Shown here one piece after another: positions 1 through 11,355 of a DNA stretch of 40,000 nucleotides. The position numbers were made by a program, and so were the translations under genes. Source of the stretch: Tubiluchus corallicola (Eukaryota > Priapulida > Priapulimorpha > Priapulimorphida > Tubiluchidae); assembly GCA_030141605.1 (NCBI GenBank), contig JAQGDQ010000631.1, positions 55,001 through 95,000 of the forward strand. The letters run 5' to 3'. The stretch's first letter is position 1; every line of letters starts with the position of its first letter. The notes below the pieces were generated by a model. The model had not been told where the DNA came from. It was given only the letters and a program-made list of their open reading frames with translations, and did not search any database.

Positions 1-351
1 ACAGTGTGGTCCTGAATTTCTGCTGAATGTCAGTTGGTGATCGAAGGGCTTCATGCCAGACTGATTTTCCACTTTATTTTTAACATCATTGTGGAAAAAA
101 ACGAACAATTTATTTTTTGAAAAATACAACTTCGACACTCGATTTCATTAGCAACGAAGCCATGAAATTCATTAAAGCTATTGTTACGTTGAGTTTTGAT
201 ACTTTGTAAGCTTAGGAGTTTTTTTTACTAATGGCGCCTCCTATAGAACAATGAGATAAATTGAAATTTGCTCATCTAACACATCATTCGTGTTTAGTCT
301 GGGGTGATTATGTTTCGTTTTCTTTCGCTTCTTGTTTTCTTTTACTCAGTT
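1..351. other. AT-rich non-coding DNA
   Basis: No gene, splice-flanked exon or recognisable repeat is supported here. The only open frames run into the neighbouring CT tract and are low-complexity artefacts. Confidence 0.5.
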
Positions 352-406
352 TGTCTCTCTCTCTCTCTTTTTCTCTCTCTCTCTCTTCCTCTCTCTCTCC
401 CTCTCT

Positions 407-452
<46 letters not shown>

Positions 453-674
453 TCTCTCTCTCTCTCTCCCTCTCCCCCTCTCTCTCTCTGTCTCTCTCTC
501 TCGCTCTCTCTTTCTCTCTCTCTCTCTCTTCTCTCTCTCTCCCTCTTTCTCTCCTATTCCCTCTCTCTTCACAAAACACAATCTCTCTCTCTCTCTCTCC
601 CACTCTCTCTCTATCTCTGTGTCTCTTTCTCTCTCCTTCTCCCCCCTCTCTCCGTCTCACGCTCTCTCTCTCTC

Positions 675-734
<60 letters not shown>

Positions 735-745
735 CCTCCCTTTCT
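352..745. repeat. (CT)n polypyrimidine microsatellite
   Basis: About 390 bp of nearly pure CT dinucleotide repeat, interrupted by a short A-rich patch near 571-583 and by single G or T changes. Open frames on both strands encode only Ser-Leu or Arg-Glu strings. The tract is followed by GTACACAG, so it resembles a very long pyrimidine tract before a splice acceptor, but no exon is recognisable downstream. Confidence 0.95.
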
Positions 746-1099
746 CTCGTACACAGGAATGATATGTCTGCATTACATCCTTTATCACCACACATAAACT
801 TAAACAAATCAGCATCAGCCACAGCGTCTCTGAAATTATAAACATTCCGACAAACGGTACACATCGCCACATTCTTGAAACACTTGCTGGTCTAACATTC
901 TACACGCTGTGTGTTTTACATTTAAACATTTTGAGCAATTTTTGGTGAAAATGTGTGGTGTGACTAGTTTCTGTTCGTATTTACTTTTTAGTCATGTGAA
1001 AGGAGCTTTAATATGTACAAACATTAAATGACAAGACGACACGTTTCTGCATAAGGTCAAAAAATCGTCTTGAAATTTTTGTATCATTTCTGTTTTAAA
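746..1099. other. non-coding, no feature seen
   Basis: About 350 bp of AT-rich sequence between the CT tract and the first TIR element. I see no coding frame with recognisable similarity and no repeat. Confidence 0.4.
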
Positions 1100-1312
1100 T
1101 GGCGTTTACGTAGTGTGCGGATGCGGATGCGTATGCGTTTTGGGGGGAGCAGAATAGATAAAATCGGTTTATGCTGTCTTTAATGCACCCGTTTACGCAG
1201 CCTGCGTATGCGTTATTTTTTGCAGCGATTCCCTATTGATTCTTCCGCGGGCTGTTACCGAGGCGGAAAACACATCCGCAACCGCATGCCCATTCGCAAC
1301 CTTAAAACGCCA
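1100..1312. mobile_element. short TIR element (MITE), copy 1
   Basis: The 213-bp segment begins TGGCGTTTACGTAG followed by repeated GCGGATGCG and ends with GCATCCGC-type sequence and AAAACGCCA, so the ends are inverted repeats of about 30 bp with mismatches. TTTAAA lies directly before it (1094-1099) and again at 1314-1319, which may be target duplication. The interior shares GATAAAATCGGTTTAT with the adjacent copy. It carries no transposase. The superfamily is not certain; the GC-rich ATGCG ends are not typical of the hAT or piggyBac ends seen elsewhere in this window. Confidence 0.6.
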
Positions 1313-1319
1313 CTTTAAA

Positions 1320-1530
1320 TGGCGTCTATATATTATGCGGATGCGGATACGTTTTGTGAGGTGCGGAATAGATAAAATCGGTTTATATTATTTTCAACGC
1401 ACCCGTTTTATAAGCCTGCGCATGCGCTATTACTTTTCTGGAGCCATTTCCTATTGTTATTCGCTAAGGCTGTTGTTCCGCAAAGGGGCAAAGGCATCCG
1501 CATCCGCATCCGCATACTACCTAAACGCCA
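1320..1530. mobile_element. short TIR element (MITE), copy 2
   Basis: This is a second 211-bp member of the same family in the same orientation, 7 bp after the first. It starts TGGCGTCTATATATTATGCG and ends in three CATCCG units plus ACTACCTAAACGCCA. The interior aligns with copy 1 (AATAGATAAAATCGGTTTAT, then CACCCGTTT, then GCCTGCG). The left end is slightly more diverged from the family ends than that of copy 1. It contains GCGCATGCGC near 1420, a palindrome resembling an NRF1 site that probably belongs to the element. Confidence 0.6.
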
Positions 1531-1884
1531 CTTTTCTGGCGACCTTGTATTGGCAATAATGCTGTATAAAACTGTTAAATTTAAATTCCCGTGATGACCG
1601 CTAGGCGCAGCCATTCGAAAAATTCCGACCTCAAACTCGGCGTTCCTAAACTGGAACACCCCTGTTGCTGGGTCTGCCCTGTAGATGGCGTAATTGTTGT
1701 TATTTCATTTAAAGCTTATGGCTGCAATTTTCACGGTATAATATTACATGTTCACGTTGTGTCATAAAACAGCTGTGTCGTCAATAATATAAGGGCAGCA
1801 TAGATATTGCCTAATGATTAATTTGTTCTCACGAAAATGATCGCAGTACATACTACGTGGATTGTTCACGCGTTATTGATAAGC
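1531..1884. other. non-coding, no feature seen
   Basis: AT-rich sequence between the MITE pair and the GATA microsatellite. I see no gene or repeat that I can support. Confidence 0.4.
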
Positions 1885-2158
<274 letters not shown>

Positions 2159-2310
2159 TTTTATTTCTGAAAATCAAATTTCCAACACGAAAATTACAAA
2201 CTCGACGCATACCCGATGGTTTTATCAGCGGGCAGAACTCGGGTAATGATTTCCAGATCATACTAACAATTTCACTCAACATAGCTGCACAAGATATATA
2301 CACAGTTATA
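2159..2310 (-). mobile_element. probable LINE or SINE 3' end, - strand
   Basis: A - strand frame here runs in from about 2303 and reaches GAAATAAAATG right before the tetranucleotide tail. There is no recognisable reverse transcriptase motif in this short piece, so the call rests only on the AATAAA-plus-microsatellite ending that recurs in several other places in the window. Confidence 0.3.
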
Positions 2311-3882
2311 CAAATTTAGTTGTAAACTCTATGAAGCGAAAAAACTATTTACTAAGCATTTGTACACATGTGATAAACAAATATTTTACCTATATGATAA
2401 TCACTGTGATTATGTTGGATGGTGTATAGAAATTGTTATTGGATAGTGAATTAAAAGGATTTATAAGCAGTGCTGTAGTGGTAAATTTGCCTAAACAACT
2501 TTTTTATTTTCAGTGAAACATCATATGATTTATTTATTTATTTACTGACTTATTTATTATTTAAAGTTTGTTGTGTGAAAACATATTAATTAGAGCACGC
2601 AGTCATTATCTACGAAATAATATTTATTTACGTACTTATATATTTTATTACATAATTGGTACAGCGCACAAGATACAGATAATAATGACGTCACAAATGA
2701 ACATAATTTTCAACAGCACGTGTTGCATGTATTTGTGGAAACGAAAATTGTAGTACAGTACTACTGTAAGATATTCTGCGGTAATAACTCTTTCACGAAT
2801 AAACAGCTCTTTCCCTTTCAATATATTATACAGTAGATTATTTTGAACTGTAGTTTAAGATTTTGTATATTTTTCCTTTAAACCAGATAAATTCAAGTAG
2901 AAATGGACGTGTATAAACTAGGCTTACCGGGAACAGATGAAAATTTAAAGGAAACTGTACGATTGATTAGATTAGACTCAATCCCATTTTAATTTTCTGT
3001 CTGAAATGTACATTTTCTTTATTATTAGGAATTGTTTCTAATGTAAGAAACGTTGGAAAGTTAATTAACGGCAATGGAACACAGCTATCGCATACGTCAC
3101 AAACTAACAACAGTTTACACAATGGTAGCCGTCTTCTCTGCGCATCAAGCACGTTTGCGTAAACGAAGATCGCTATAAATGACGCTGCTGTGACGTCACG
3201 AATATGAATTGGCATCGCAAACGAACACCACGGTTCATGATAATGCTTAGCACGGTACCGCGCCTTTTTGTCGGTTACACGAAGGTGTCAAAAGCGCCAT
3301 TGTCCTGTCTTAGTGGATTCGCTGAGCTGCGCATAGTTTTGAAATTTAAAAAAAAATTAACTATGGAAGGTAATTATTATTCAGTCTAAGCTGTGGTTTA
3401 ATTTTTAAAAAAGCTGTTGTAATTTTCAATATTTTAGAGCATACTTTATTTGGGAACTAATGTCTATACAATCGTCTAAGTAGTAGACATCAACATAGTG
3501 ACTTTTGGCACACCCAGTACGTTATTTTATTCGTCTCATTTAAATTTACACGTATAATAACATACAATGTTTCTTTAAGATGATAAACATTACATTGAGA
3601 TGGGGTGGTAGAAAGGGGTCGAGGGGTCACCTAGCAACCACCCCTATTTGTACGACAATCTTTATTTAATAAATCGAGTGACGCTATTAACAGCTTACTG
3701 CGAGACACGTATAAAAAATGTATGTATTATAAATTTATAATAATAATTGTATTAGTAACTAAAGAAATATATGTCTTTGTTATCAATATCTAAATTACTT
3801 GTTGATGTATGCAAAATGATAGATAAACTAAAATGAAAATGCCTTACACAATTATAGTTGAAACATTTTAGTCATACCTGGT
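2311..3882. other. long non-coding stretch with isolated regulatory-like motifs
   Basis: I see no convincing exon in about 1.6 kb. Two perfect CRE palindromes TGACGTCA occur at 2686-2693 and 3191-3198; the second sits in a relatively GC-rich patch (about 3100-3310) with TATAAATGA at 3174. GTCACCTAGCAAC at 3626-3638 fits the X-box consensus of RFX factors. None has an adjacent recognised gene, so function is unproven. Confidence 0.4.
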
Positions 3883-4151
3883 TTAATCCTTAGCCGTCCA
3901 ATGTGGGGTAAAAATTACCCAGGACTGTCTGCTCACATTTTTTATATTGCTGCAAACAACGAAATTTTCAAACAAGTAGTTTCAAACAATTTTCAAACAT
4001 TTCATGCTGCGATGTTCTTTTATGCTTTTATAGTTGTGAATATCGATTTATCATGATAAATAAAGATTATATATATATATATATAGTGATTAAATGTTTT
4101 TCAATTTGTTATGCAAGCAAACCCTGGTTTTGTTGAAAAGCGAATGCAAAG

Positions 4152-7100
4152 GTTCTGTACAGGCGAGTGTACATGAAGCTGTACAGGTGAGTGTACATGA
4201 AGCTGTACAGGTGAGTGTACATGAAGCTGTACAGGTGAGTGTACATGAAGCTGTACAGGCGAGTGTACATGAAGCTGTACAGGTGAGTATACATGAAGCT
4301 GTACAGGTGACTAACCTTGAAGCTGTACAGGTGACTAACCTTGAAGCTGTACAGGTGACTGAGCTTGAAGCTGTACAGGTGACTAACCTTGAAGCTGTAC
4401 AGGTGACTAACCTTGAAGCTGTACATGTGACTAAGCTTGAAGCTGTACATGTGACTAGGCTTGAAGCTGTACATGTGACTAAGCTTGAAGCTGTACATGT
4501 GACTAGGCTTGAAGCTGTACATGTGACTAAGCTTGAAGCTGTACAGGTTACTAAGCTTGAAGCTGTACAGGTGACTAGGCTTGAAGCTGTACAGGTGACT
4601 AAGCTTGAAGCTGTACATTGACTGCAATGTACTGTTGCTTGAATACAGGTTCTGCTTGAAGCTGTACAGGTGACTAGGCTTGAAGCTGTACAGGTGACTA
4701 AGCTTGAAGCTGTACAGGTGACTAGGCTTGAAGCTGTACAGGTGACTAAGCTTGATGCTGTACAGGTGACTAGGCTTGATGCTGTACAGGTGACTAAGCT
4801 TGAAGCTGTACAGGTTACTAAGCTTGAAGCTGTACAGGTGACTAAGCTTGATGCTGTACAGGTGACTAGGCTTGATGCTGTACAGGTGACTGAGCTTGAA
4901 GCTGTACAGGTGACTAGGCTTGAAGCTGTACATGTGACTAAGCTTGAAGCTGTACAGGTTACTAAGCTTGAAGCTGTACAGGTGACTAGGCTTGAAGCTG
5001 TACAGGTGACTAAGCTTGAAGCTGTACAGGTGACTAGGCTTGAAGCTGTACAGGTGACTAAGCTTGATGCTGTACAGGTGACTAGGCTTGAAGCTGTAAG
5101 GTGACTAAGCTTGAGCTGTACAGGTGACTAAGACTGGCTTGAAGCTGTACAGTGACTAGCTGAAGCTGTACGTGACTAGGCTTGAAGCTGTACAGTGACT
5201 AAGCTTGAAGCTGTACAGGTACTAAGCTTGAAGCTGTACAGGTGACTAGGCTTGAAGCTGTACAGGTGACTAAGCTTGAAGCTGTACAGGTGACTAGGCT
5301 TGAAGCTGTACAGGTGACTAGGCTTGAAGCTGTACAGGTGACTAGGCTTGAAGCTGTACAGGTGACTAAGCTTGAAGCTGTACAGGTGACTAGGCTTGAA
5401 GCTGTACAGGTGACTAAGCTTGAAGCTGTACAGGTGACTAAGCTTGAAGCTGTACAGGTGACTAAGCTTGAAGCTGTACAGGTGACTAGGCTTGAAGCTG
5501 TACATGTGACTAAGCTTGAAGCTGTACAGGTGACTAGGCTTGAAGCTGTACAGTGACTAGCTTGAAGCTGTACGGCTGAAGCTGTACAGTGACTAGCTTA
5601 AGCTGACAGTGACTAGCTTGAAGCTGTACGTGACTAAGCTTGAAGCTGTACAGGTGACTAAGCTTGAAGCTGTACAGGTGACTAAGCTTGAAGCTGTACA
5701 GGTGACTAGGCTTGAAGCTGTACAGGTGACTAAGCTTGAAGCTGTACAGGTGACTAAGCTTGAAGCTGTACAGGTGACTAGCTTGAGCTGTACGGTGACT
5801 AGCTTGAGCTGTGGTTAGCTTGAAGCTGTACAGGTGACTAGGCTTGAAGCTGTACAGGTGACTAAGCTTGAAGCTGTACAGGTGACTAGGCTTGAAGCTG
5901 TACAGGTGACTAAGCTTGAAGCTGTACAGGTTACTAAGCTTGAAGCTGTACAGGTGACTAAGCTTGATGCTGTACAGGTGACTAGGCTTGAAGCTGTACA
6001 GGTTACTAAGCTTGAAGCTGTACAGGTGACTAGGCTTGAAGCTGTACAGGTTACTAACTTGAAGCTGTACAGGTGACTAAGCTTGAAGCTGTACAGGTTA
6101 CTAAGCTTGAAGCTGTACAGGTGACTAAGCTTGATGCTGTACAGGTGACTAGGCTTGAAGCTGTACAGGTTACTAAGCTTGAAGCTGTACAGGTGACTAG
6201 GCTTGAAGCTGTACAGGTGACTAAGCTTGAAGCTGTACAGGTGACTAAGCTTGAAGCTGTACAGGTGACTAAGCTTGAAGCTGTACAGGTGACTAAGCTT
6301 GAAGCTGTACAGGTGACTAGGCTTGATGCTGTACAGGTGACTAAGCTTGAAGCTGTACAGGTTACTAAGCTTGAAGCTGTACAGGTGACTAAGCTTGATG
6401 CTGTACAGGTGACTAGGCTTGAAGCTGTACAGGTTACTAAGCTTGAAGCTGTACAGGTGACTAAGCTTGAAGCTGTACAGGTGACTGAGCTTGAAGCTGT
6501 ACAGGTGACTAAGCTTGAAGCTGTACAGGTGACTAAGCTTGAAGCTGTACAGGTGACTAGGCTTGCAGCTGTACAGGTGACTAAGCTTGAAGCTGTACAG
6601 GTGACTAGGCTTGAAGCTGTACAGGTGACTAGGCTTGAAGCTGTACAGGTGACTAAGCTTGAAGCTGTACAGGTGACTAAGCTTGAAGCTGTACAGGTGA
6701 CTAAGCTTGATGCTGTACAGGTGACTAAGCTTGAAGCTGTACATGTGACTAGGCTTGAAGCTGTACATGTGACTAAGCTTGAAGCTGTACAGGTTACTAA
6801 GCTTGAAGCTGTACAGGTGACTAGGCTTGAAGCTGTACATGTGACTAGGCTTGAAGCTGTACATGTGACTAAGCTTGAAGCTGTACAGCTGACTAAGCTT
6901 GAAGCTGTACAGGTGACTAAGCTTGAAGCTGTACAGGTGACTAAGCTTGAAGCTGTACAGGTGACTAGGCTTGAAGCTGTACAGGTGACTAGGCTTGAAG
7001 CTGTACAGGTGACTAAGCTTGGTGCTGTACAGGTGACTAAGCTTGAAGCTGTACAGGTGACTAGGCTTGAAGCTGTACAGGTGACTAAGCGTGAAGCTGT

Positions 7101-8357
7101 ACAGGTGACTAAGCTTGAAGCTGTACAGGTGACTAAGCTTGAAGCTGTACAGGTGACTAGGCTTGAAGCTGTACAGGTGACTAAGCTTGAAGCTGTACAG
7201 GTGACTAAGCTTGAAGCTGTACAGGTGACTAAGCTTGAAGCTGTACAGGTGACTAAGCTTGAAGCTGTACATGTGACTAGGCTTGAAGCTGTACAGGTGA
7301 CTAAGCTTGAAGCTGTACAGGTGACTAGGCTTGAAGCTGTACAGGTGACTAAGCTTGAAGCTGTACAGGTGACTAAGCTTGAAGCTGTACAGGTGACTAG
7401 GCTTGAAGCTGTACAGGTGACTAAGCTTGAAGCTGTACAGGTGACTAAGCTTGAAGCTGTACAGGTGACTAAGCTTGAAGCTGTACAGGTGACTAGGCTT
7501 GAAGCTGTACAGGTGACTAAGCTTGAAGCTGTACAGGTGACTAAGCTTGAAGCTGTACAGGTGACTAGGCTTGAAGCTGTACAGGTGACTAAGCTTGAAG
7601 CTGTACAGGTGACTAAGCTTGAAGCTGTACAGGTGACTAAGCTTGAAGCTGTACAGGTGACTAAGCTTGAAGCTGTACAGGTGACTAAGCTTGAAGCTGT
7701 ACAGGTGACTAAGCTTGAAGCTGTACAGGTGACTAAGCTTGAAGCTGTACAGGTGACTAGGCTTGAAGCTGTACAGGTGATAGCTTGAAGCTGTGCTTGA
7801 AGCTGTACAGGTGACTAGGCTTGAAGCTGTACAGTGACTAGCTGAAGCTGTACAGGTGACTAAGCTTGAGCTGTACAGGTGACTAGCTGAGCTGTCAGGT
7901 GATAGGCTTGAAGTGTAGTGACTAAGCTTTGACATGACTAGCTTGAAGCTGTACAGGTGACTAAGCTTGAAGCTGTACAGGTGACTAAGCTTGAAGCTGT
8001 ACAGGTGACTAAGCTTGAAGCTGTACAGGTGACTGAGCTTGAAGCTGTACAGGTGATTAAGCTTGAAGCTGTACAGGTGACTAAGCTTGATGCTGTACAG
8101 GTGACTAAGCTTGAAGCTGTACAGGTGACTAGGCTTGAAGCTGTACATGTGACTAAGCTTGAAGCTGTACAGGTGACTAAGCTTGAAGCTGTACATGTGA
8201 CTAAGCTTGAAGCTGTACAGGTGACTAGGCTTGAAGCTGTACAGGTGACTAAGCTTGAAGCTGTACAGGTGACTAAGCTTGAAGCTGTACAGGTGACTAA
8301 GCTTGAAGCTGTACAGGCGACTGAGCTTGAAGCTGTACAGGTGACTAAGCTTGAAGC
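4152..8357 (+). repeat. 24-bp minisatellite, about 170 units
   Basis: Each unit reads GTGACTAAGCTTGAAG then CTGTACAG. It encodes the octapeptide VTKLEAVQ on + and SFKLSHLY on -; both frames stay open because 24 is a multiple of three and the unit has no stop in these frames. Variants alternate AAG/AGG (Lys/Arg), GAA/GAT (Glu/Asp) and CAG/CAT (Gln/His). The first six units form a distinct GTGAGTGTACATGAAG subfamily, followed by an ACTAACCTTGAAG block. Each unit contains two self-complementary pieces, AGCTTGAAGCT and CTGTACAG. Four patches (about 5095-5240, 5551-5640, 5778-5822, 7780-7950) break the 24-bp phase by small deletions. Confidence 0.97.
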
Positions 8358-8496
8358 TGATGAAGATGAAATTTTAGAAGATCTAGCAAGTGAAGACGAA
8401 ATGGATGTCTTAAAATTAAACAGTGAACATCGTTATTCAATTATGAAAAAATTCACAAGACTTGAAAAACCAAACATAAACAATATAGTGCAATAG
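7957..8496 (+). CDS. repeat-derived frame joining the conserved element ORF
   Basis: The last in-phase block of VTKLEAVQ repeats runs without a stop into an acidic segment, DEDEILEDLASEDEMD, then a segment ending PNINNIVQ and a TAG stop. The post-repeat part (about 8356-8496) differs from the copy at 23683-23826 by only a few residues, so it is the genuine element ORF and the repeats have expanded within it. I do not recognise a domain. An acidic N-terminal region is common in piggyBac transposases, which is only suggestive. Expression is doubtful. Confidence 0.3.
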   Translation: MTKLEAVQVTKLEAVQVTKLEAVQVTELEAVQVIKLEAVQVTKLDAVQVTKLEAVQVTRLEAVHVTKLEAVQVTKLEAVHVTKLEAVQVTRLEAVQVTKLEAVQVTKLEAVQVTKLEAVQATELEAVQVTKLEADEDEILEDLASEDEMDVLKLNSEHRYSIMKKFTRLEKPNINNIVQ

Positions 8497-8704
8497 TGGA
8501 AAGCCTCTTTTTGTACTTGATGCCCTCATATATCTATGCCAACTTGCCACAGAACTTGGTTTTGTACTAATAGGAGAACCTCAATTACCAGTTGGTCATT
8601 CTGTCCAGTTAGTAACACACATTAAGAAAAACTTTCATGGGGTAATTTTTGCCCAGCTTGGTCATTATTGTAATATAAAAACTCCTTGGTCGGCTAAGGG
8701 TTAA

Positions 8705-9239
8705 TTAAAGGACTCATAGAGGTTTTGACTGGCATGTCTTATTTTGCACTACAAAGTCCAACAAATGCCAAGGCTGCTAAGTCAATTTAATAATGTTTGA
8801 AACAACCCAAAGTGCATTTTTATACCAAGAGAATTTGATTTTTCCTTCAGTTTAGATCGCCTGGCGACAATGATTTTGGACCAATTATCGAACGCCACGT
8901 TTTAACGGCTTAATTTCGACAAAATTTTCCCGGAAAAACCGCATCCTGGCGATCGTAAAGGATCGGTTGATCTCGTAAACGAAACTAATCTCGCGAATTT
9001 TTCTCCTGTTAAAGTGGGAAAACCGGGATAAGCGGGGCATTTATCCGGGCGCTGGGAATCCGGTGCTGTCTGCAGTGGAGAGAAAACTAAAAGTTGCCAA
9101 AAGTGAAACGTTTTCTTATTAAAATGATATGTTCTATAGTCTGGCTTCCACAATGCAGTTAAATTAACTAGGAAGCCAGGTCGTGGTAAAATTTGAGTGT
9201 CCCAGGCTAACAATACCATTAGATGTATTATTGGCGTTA
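8705..9239. other. non-coding; GC-richer patch of unknown origin
   Basis: The 8860-9090 part is clearly richer in GC and CpG than its surroundings and contains partly inverted pieces (GATCGCCTGGCGAC near 8866; TCCTGGCGATCG near 8944). A - strand frame at 8902-9219 shows no domain that I recognise. It may be an old mobile element end. Confidence 0.3.
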
Positions 9240-10060
<821 letters not shown>

Positions 10061-10324
10061 AGTTCTTCTCATAATTACTTCGCGTTTGATAGCCTTAACA
10101 TAAACTTAAATTTAACTTGACATGTGCTAAGAACAACACCTGGTATTGATTTTCCCTTTAATTAAATATTACATCTTTTGTCATCATTTGACATCATTTG
10201 TCATCATTTTCATCATTATAAATAATTTTTAATCTCATTGCCTCCTTTTCTAGGCTTCTTAAACTATTAAAATAGGTTAACGTTCCCTCAAATCTTACTG
10301 TACTTATTGGCTTCTGAATGGCCT
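10061..10324. other. non-coding with a short ATCATTT repeat
   Basis: The stretch is AT-rich. Four imperfect TGTCATCATT or TGACATCATT units lie at about 10177-10218. Nothing else is supported. Confidence 0.4.
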
Positions 10325-10883
10325 TTTACATTAATTGTTGTTGTTGTTGTCATCCTTCTGTCTCGGAAGACAATGGAGTGTGCGCCAAAAGAGTCAGTTA
10401 TTGATCACATTGATGGAGCTGCAGCGTCGACTGTGGCTGAGCAGTGCGATCCATGAACGTCTCCAGGGTGCACGCCTGGGCAAGGTGTATGGAGATCCTG
10501 AGTTGCCCTGACAACAGGAACCCCCTCTCTTTATCGCTGGTGTAGTCCAAAAGAAAGCGGAGCGATACGTTTGGCACCAGGTTGGCTGCAGGAGCTGCCG
10601 GAGTCAGTGAGCATGCTGCACTGGTCTGCCTTCGGGGCTCCACTTCTGATTTGGAAGGTTTACTCCTCTACACATCGCCGTTGGGTCACTTGACCCCCTC
10701 CGCCCTCTAGCCGTTTGCTTGTGCAGCTCCTCCGCCTAGGGCATCCCGCAAGCCTACAGCACCTGGTATTATTACGCGGTCACCCATCCAAGTACTAACA
10801 AGGCTCTACGTTGCTTAACTTCGGTGATCAGACAAGAACCGGTGTTTTCAACTAGATATGGCCGTAGTATTTACATTAATTGT
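10325..10883 (-). mobile_element. 5S rRNA-headed SINE with 14-bp target duplication
   Basis: The element body (10339-10869) lies on the - strand and is flanked by a perfect 14-bp direct repeat TTTACATTAATTGT (10325-10338 and 10870-10883). Its 5' end (10868 down to about 10750) is a nearly full-length 5S rRNA sequence. A body of about 400 bp follows, ending in a (CAA)n tail at 10339-10350. This is the architecture of SINE3-type elements: 5S head carrying the internal RNA polymerase III promoter, unrelated body, short repeat tail. Body frames such as 10398-10643 have no recognisable domain. The intact duplication argues that this is a complete, fairly recent insertion. Confidence 0.85.
10750..10868 (-). 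pseudogene. 5S rRNA-derived head of the SINE
   Basis: Read on the - strand this follows animal 5S rRNA from TACGGCCATA through GAAAACACCGGTTCT, GATCACCGAAGTTAAGCAAC, TTAGTACTTGGATGGGTGAC and ending ACCAGGTGCTGTAGGCTT. The A-box and C-box regions of the internal promoter look intact. Differences from typical 5S occur at the early ACC stretch (TCTAGTT) and around GCGTAATAAT. Because it is embedded in a retroposon it is not counted as a functional rRNA gene. Confidence 0.85.
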
Positions 10884-11124
10884 GCTGCACTTTTCTGTAT
10901 TTAAGCTGTGGAACACAGGCCTACCTTGAACATTTAGACCTGTAAGTGACCCAAGTTAATTGTTAATTGACTTGTTAATATTTATGTTACTTGATTCTAT
11001 GATTGTATATCATAAATAATAAGATCAAAAAATGATTTGGATGGATTTATGAAAACTAAAAGGGAAAGGAAAAAATAAGTTCTAACTTTTATTGTAGTTT
11101 TATTGCTTTATATGTATGTATAAT

Positions 11125-11156
<32 letters not shown>

Positions 11157-11355
11157 CTTTTTACAAAGTCGGCTTTTGGGTCAATGTATAATGTATTTCA
11201 TATGTATATATATATATATATATATGTATGTATATGTATTTCATATATTAGTATGAATAATGTATTTCATACTAATGTGTGCAAATTTTATATGTAACAT
11301 GTAATTAACTCGTTGAATAAAGAAATAATTTTCTACTAAAAATGCTATTATTAAT
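10884..11355. other. AT-rich DNA with (AAT)n and (TA)n runs
   Basis: An (AAT)n tract lies at about 11125-11155. On the - strand it is preceded by GACTTTGTAAAAAG, so it may be the tail of a - strand LINE. A (TA)n run is at about 11207-11225. No gene is seen. Confidence 0.5.

Larger units (their letters stand above)
3883..8704. mobile_element. piggyBac-type transposon, copy 1, expanded by internal 24-bp repeat
   Basis: The element proper is 3887-8700, flanked on both sides by TTAA (3883-3886 and 8701-8704), the target duplication of the piggyBac superfamily. The left end TCCTTAGCCGTCCAA and right end TTGGTCGGCTAAGGG are inverted repeats with two mismatches. The subterminal regions carry GGGGTAA and TTACCC palindromic pieces also present in the second copy at 23219-24026. 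The 3' 350 bp are almost identical to that copy, so the pair is young. About 260 bp of the second copy's 5' interior (roughly 23376-23635) is missing here and about 4.2 kb of 24-bp tandem repeat is present instead. There is no transposase catalytic domain, so the element is non-autonomous. Confidence 0.85.

Noticed and set aside
261-872. Ser-Leu and Arg-Glu rich frames around the CT tract
   Set aside because: These are pure dinucleotide-repeat translations on both strands.
5815-8196. 793-residue - strand frame made of SFKLSHLY repeats
   Set aside because: It is the antisense translation of the 24-bp minisatellite. It stays open only because the unit is divisible by three and lacks stops in that frame, and it has no non-repeat sequence of its own.
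4109-8357. CRISPR-like array
   Set aside because: Units are contiguous 24-bp tandem repeats with no unique spacers, in eukaryotic DNA.
10750-10868. Functional 5S rRNA gene
   Set aside because: It is joined to a SINE body, has a (CAA)n tail and 14-bp target duplications, and carries several substitutions, so it is a retroposon head.
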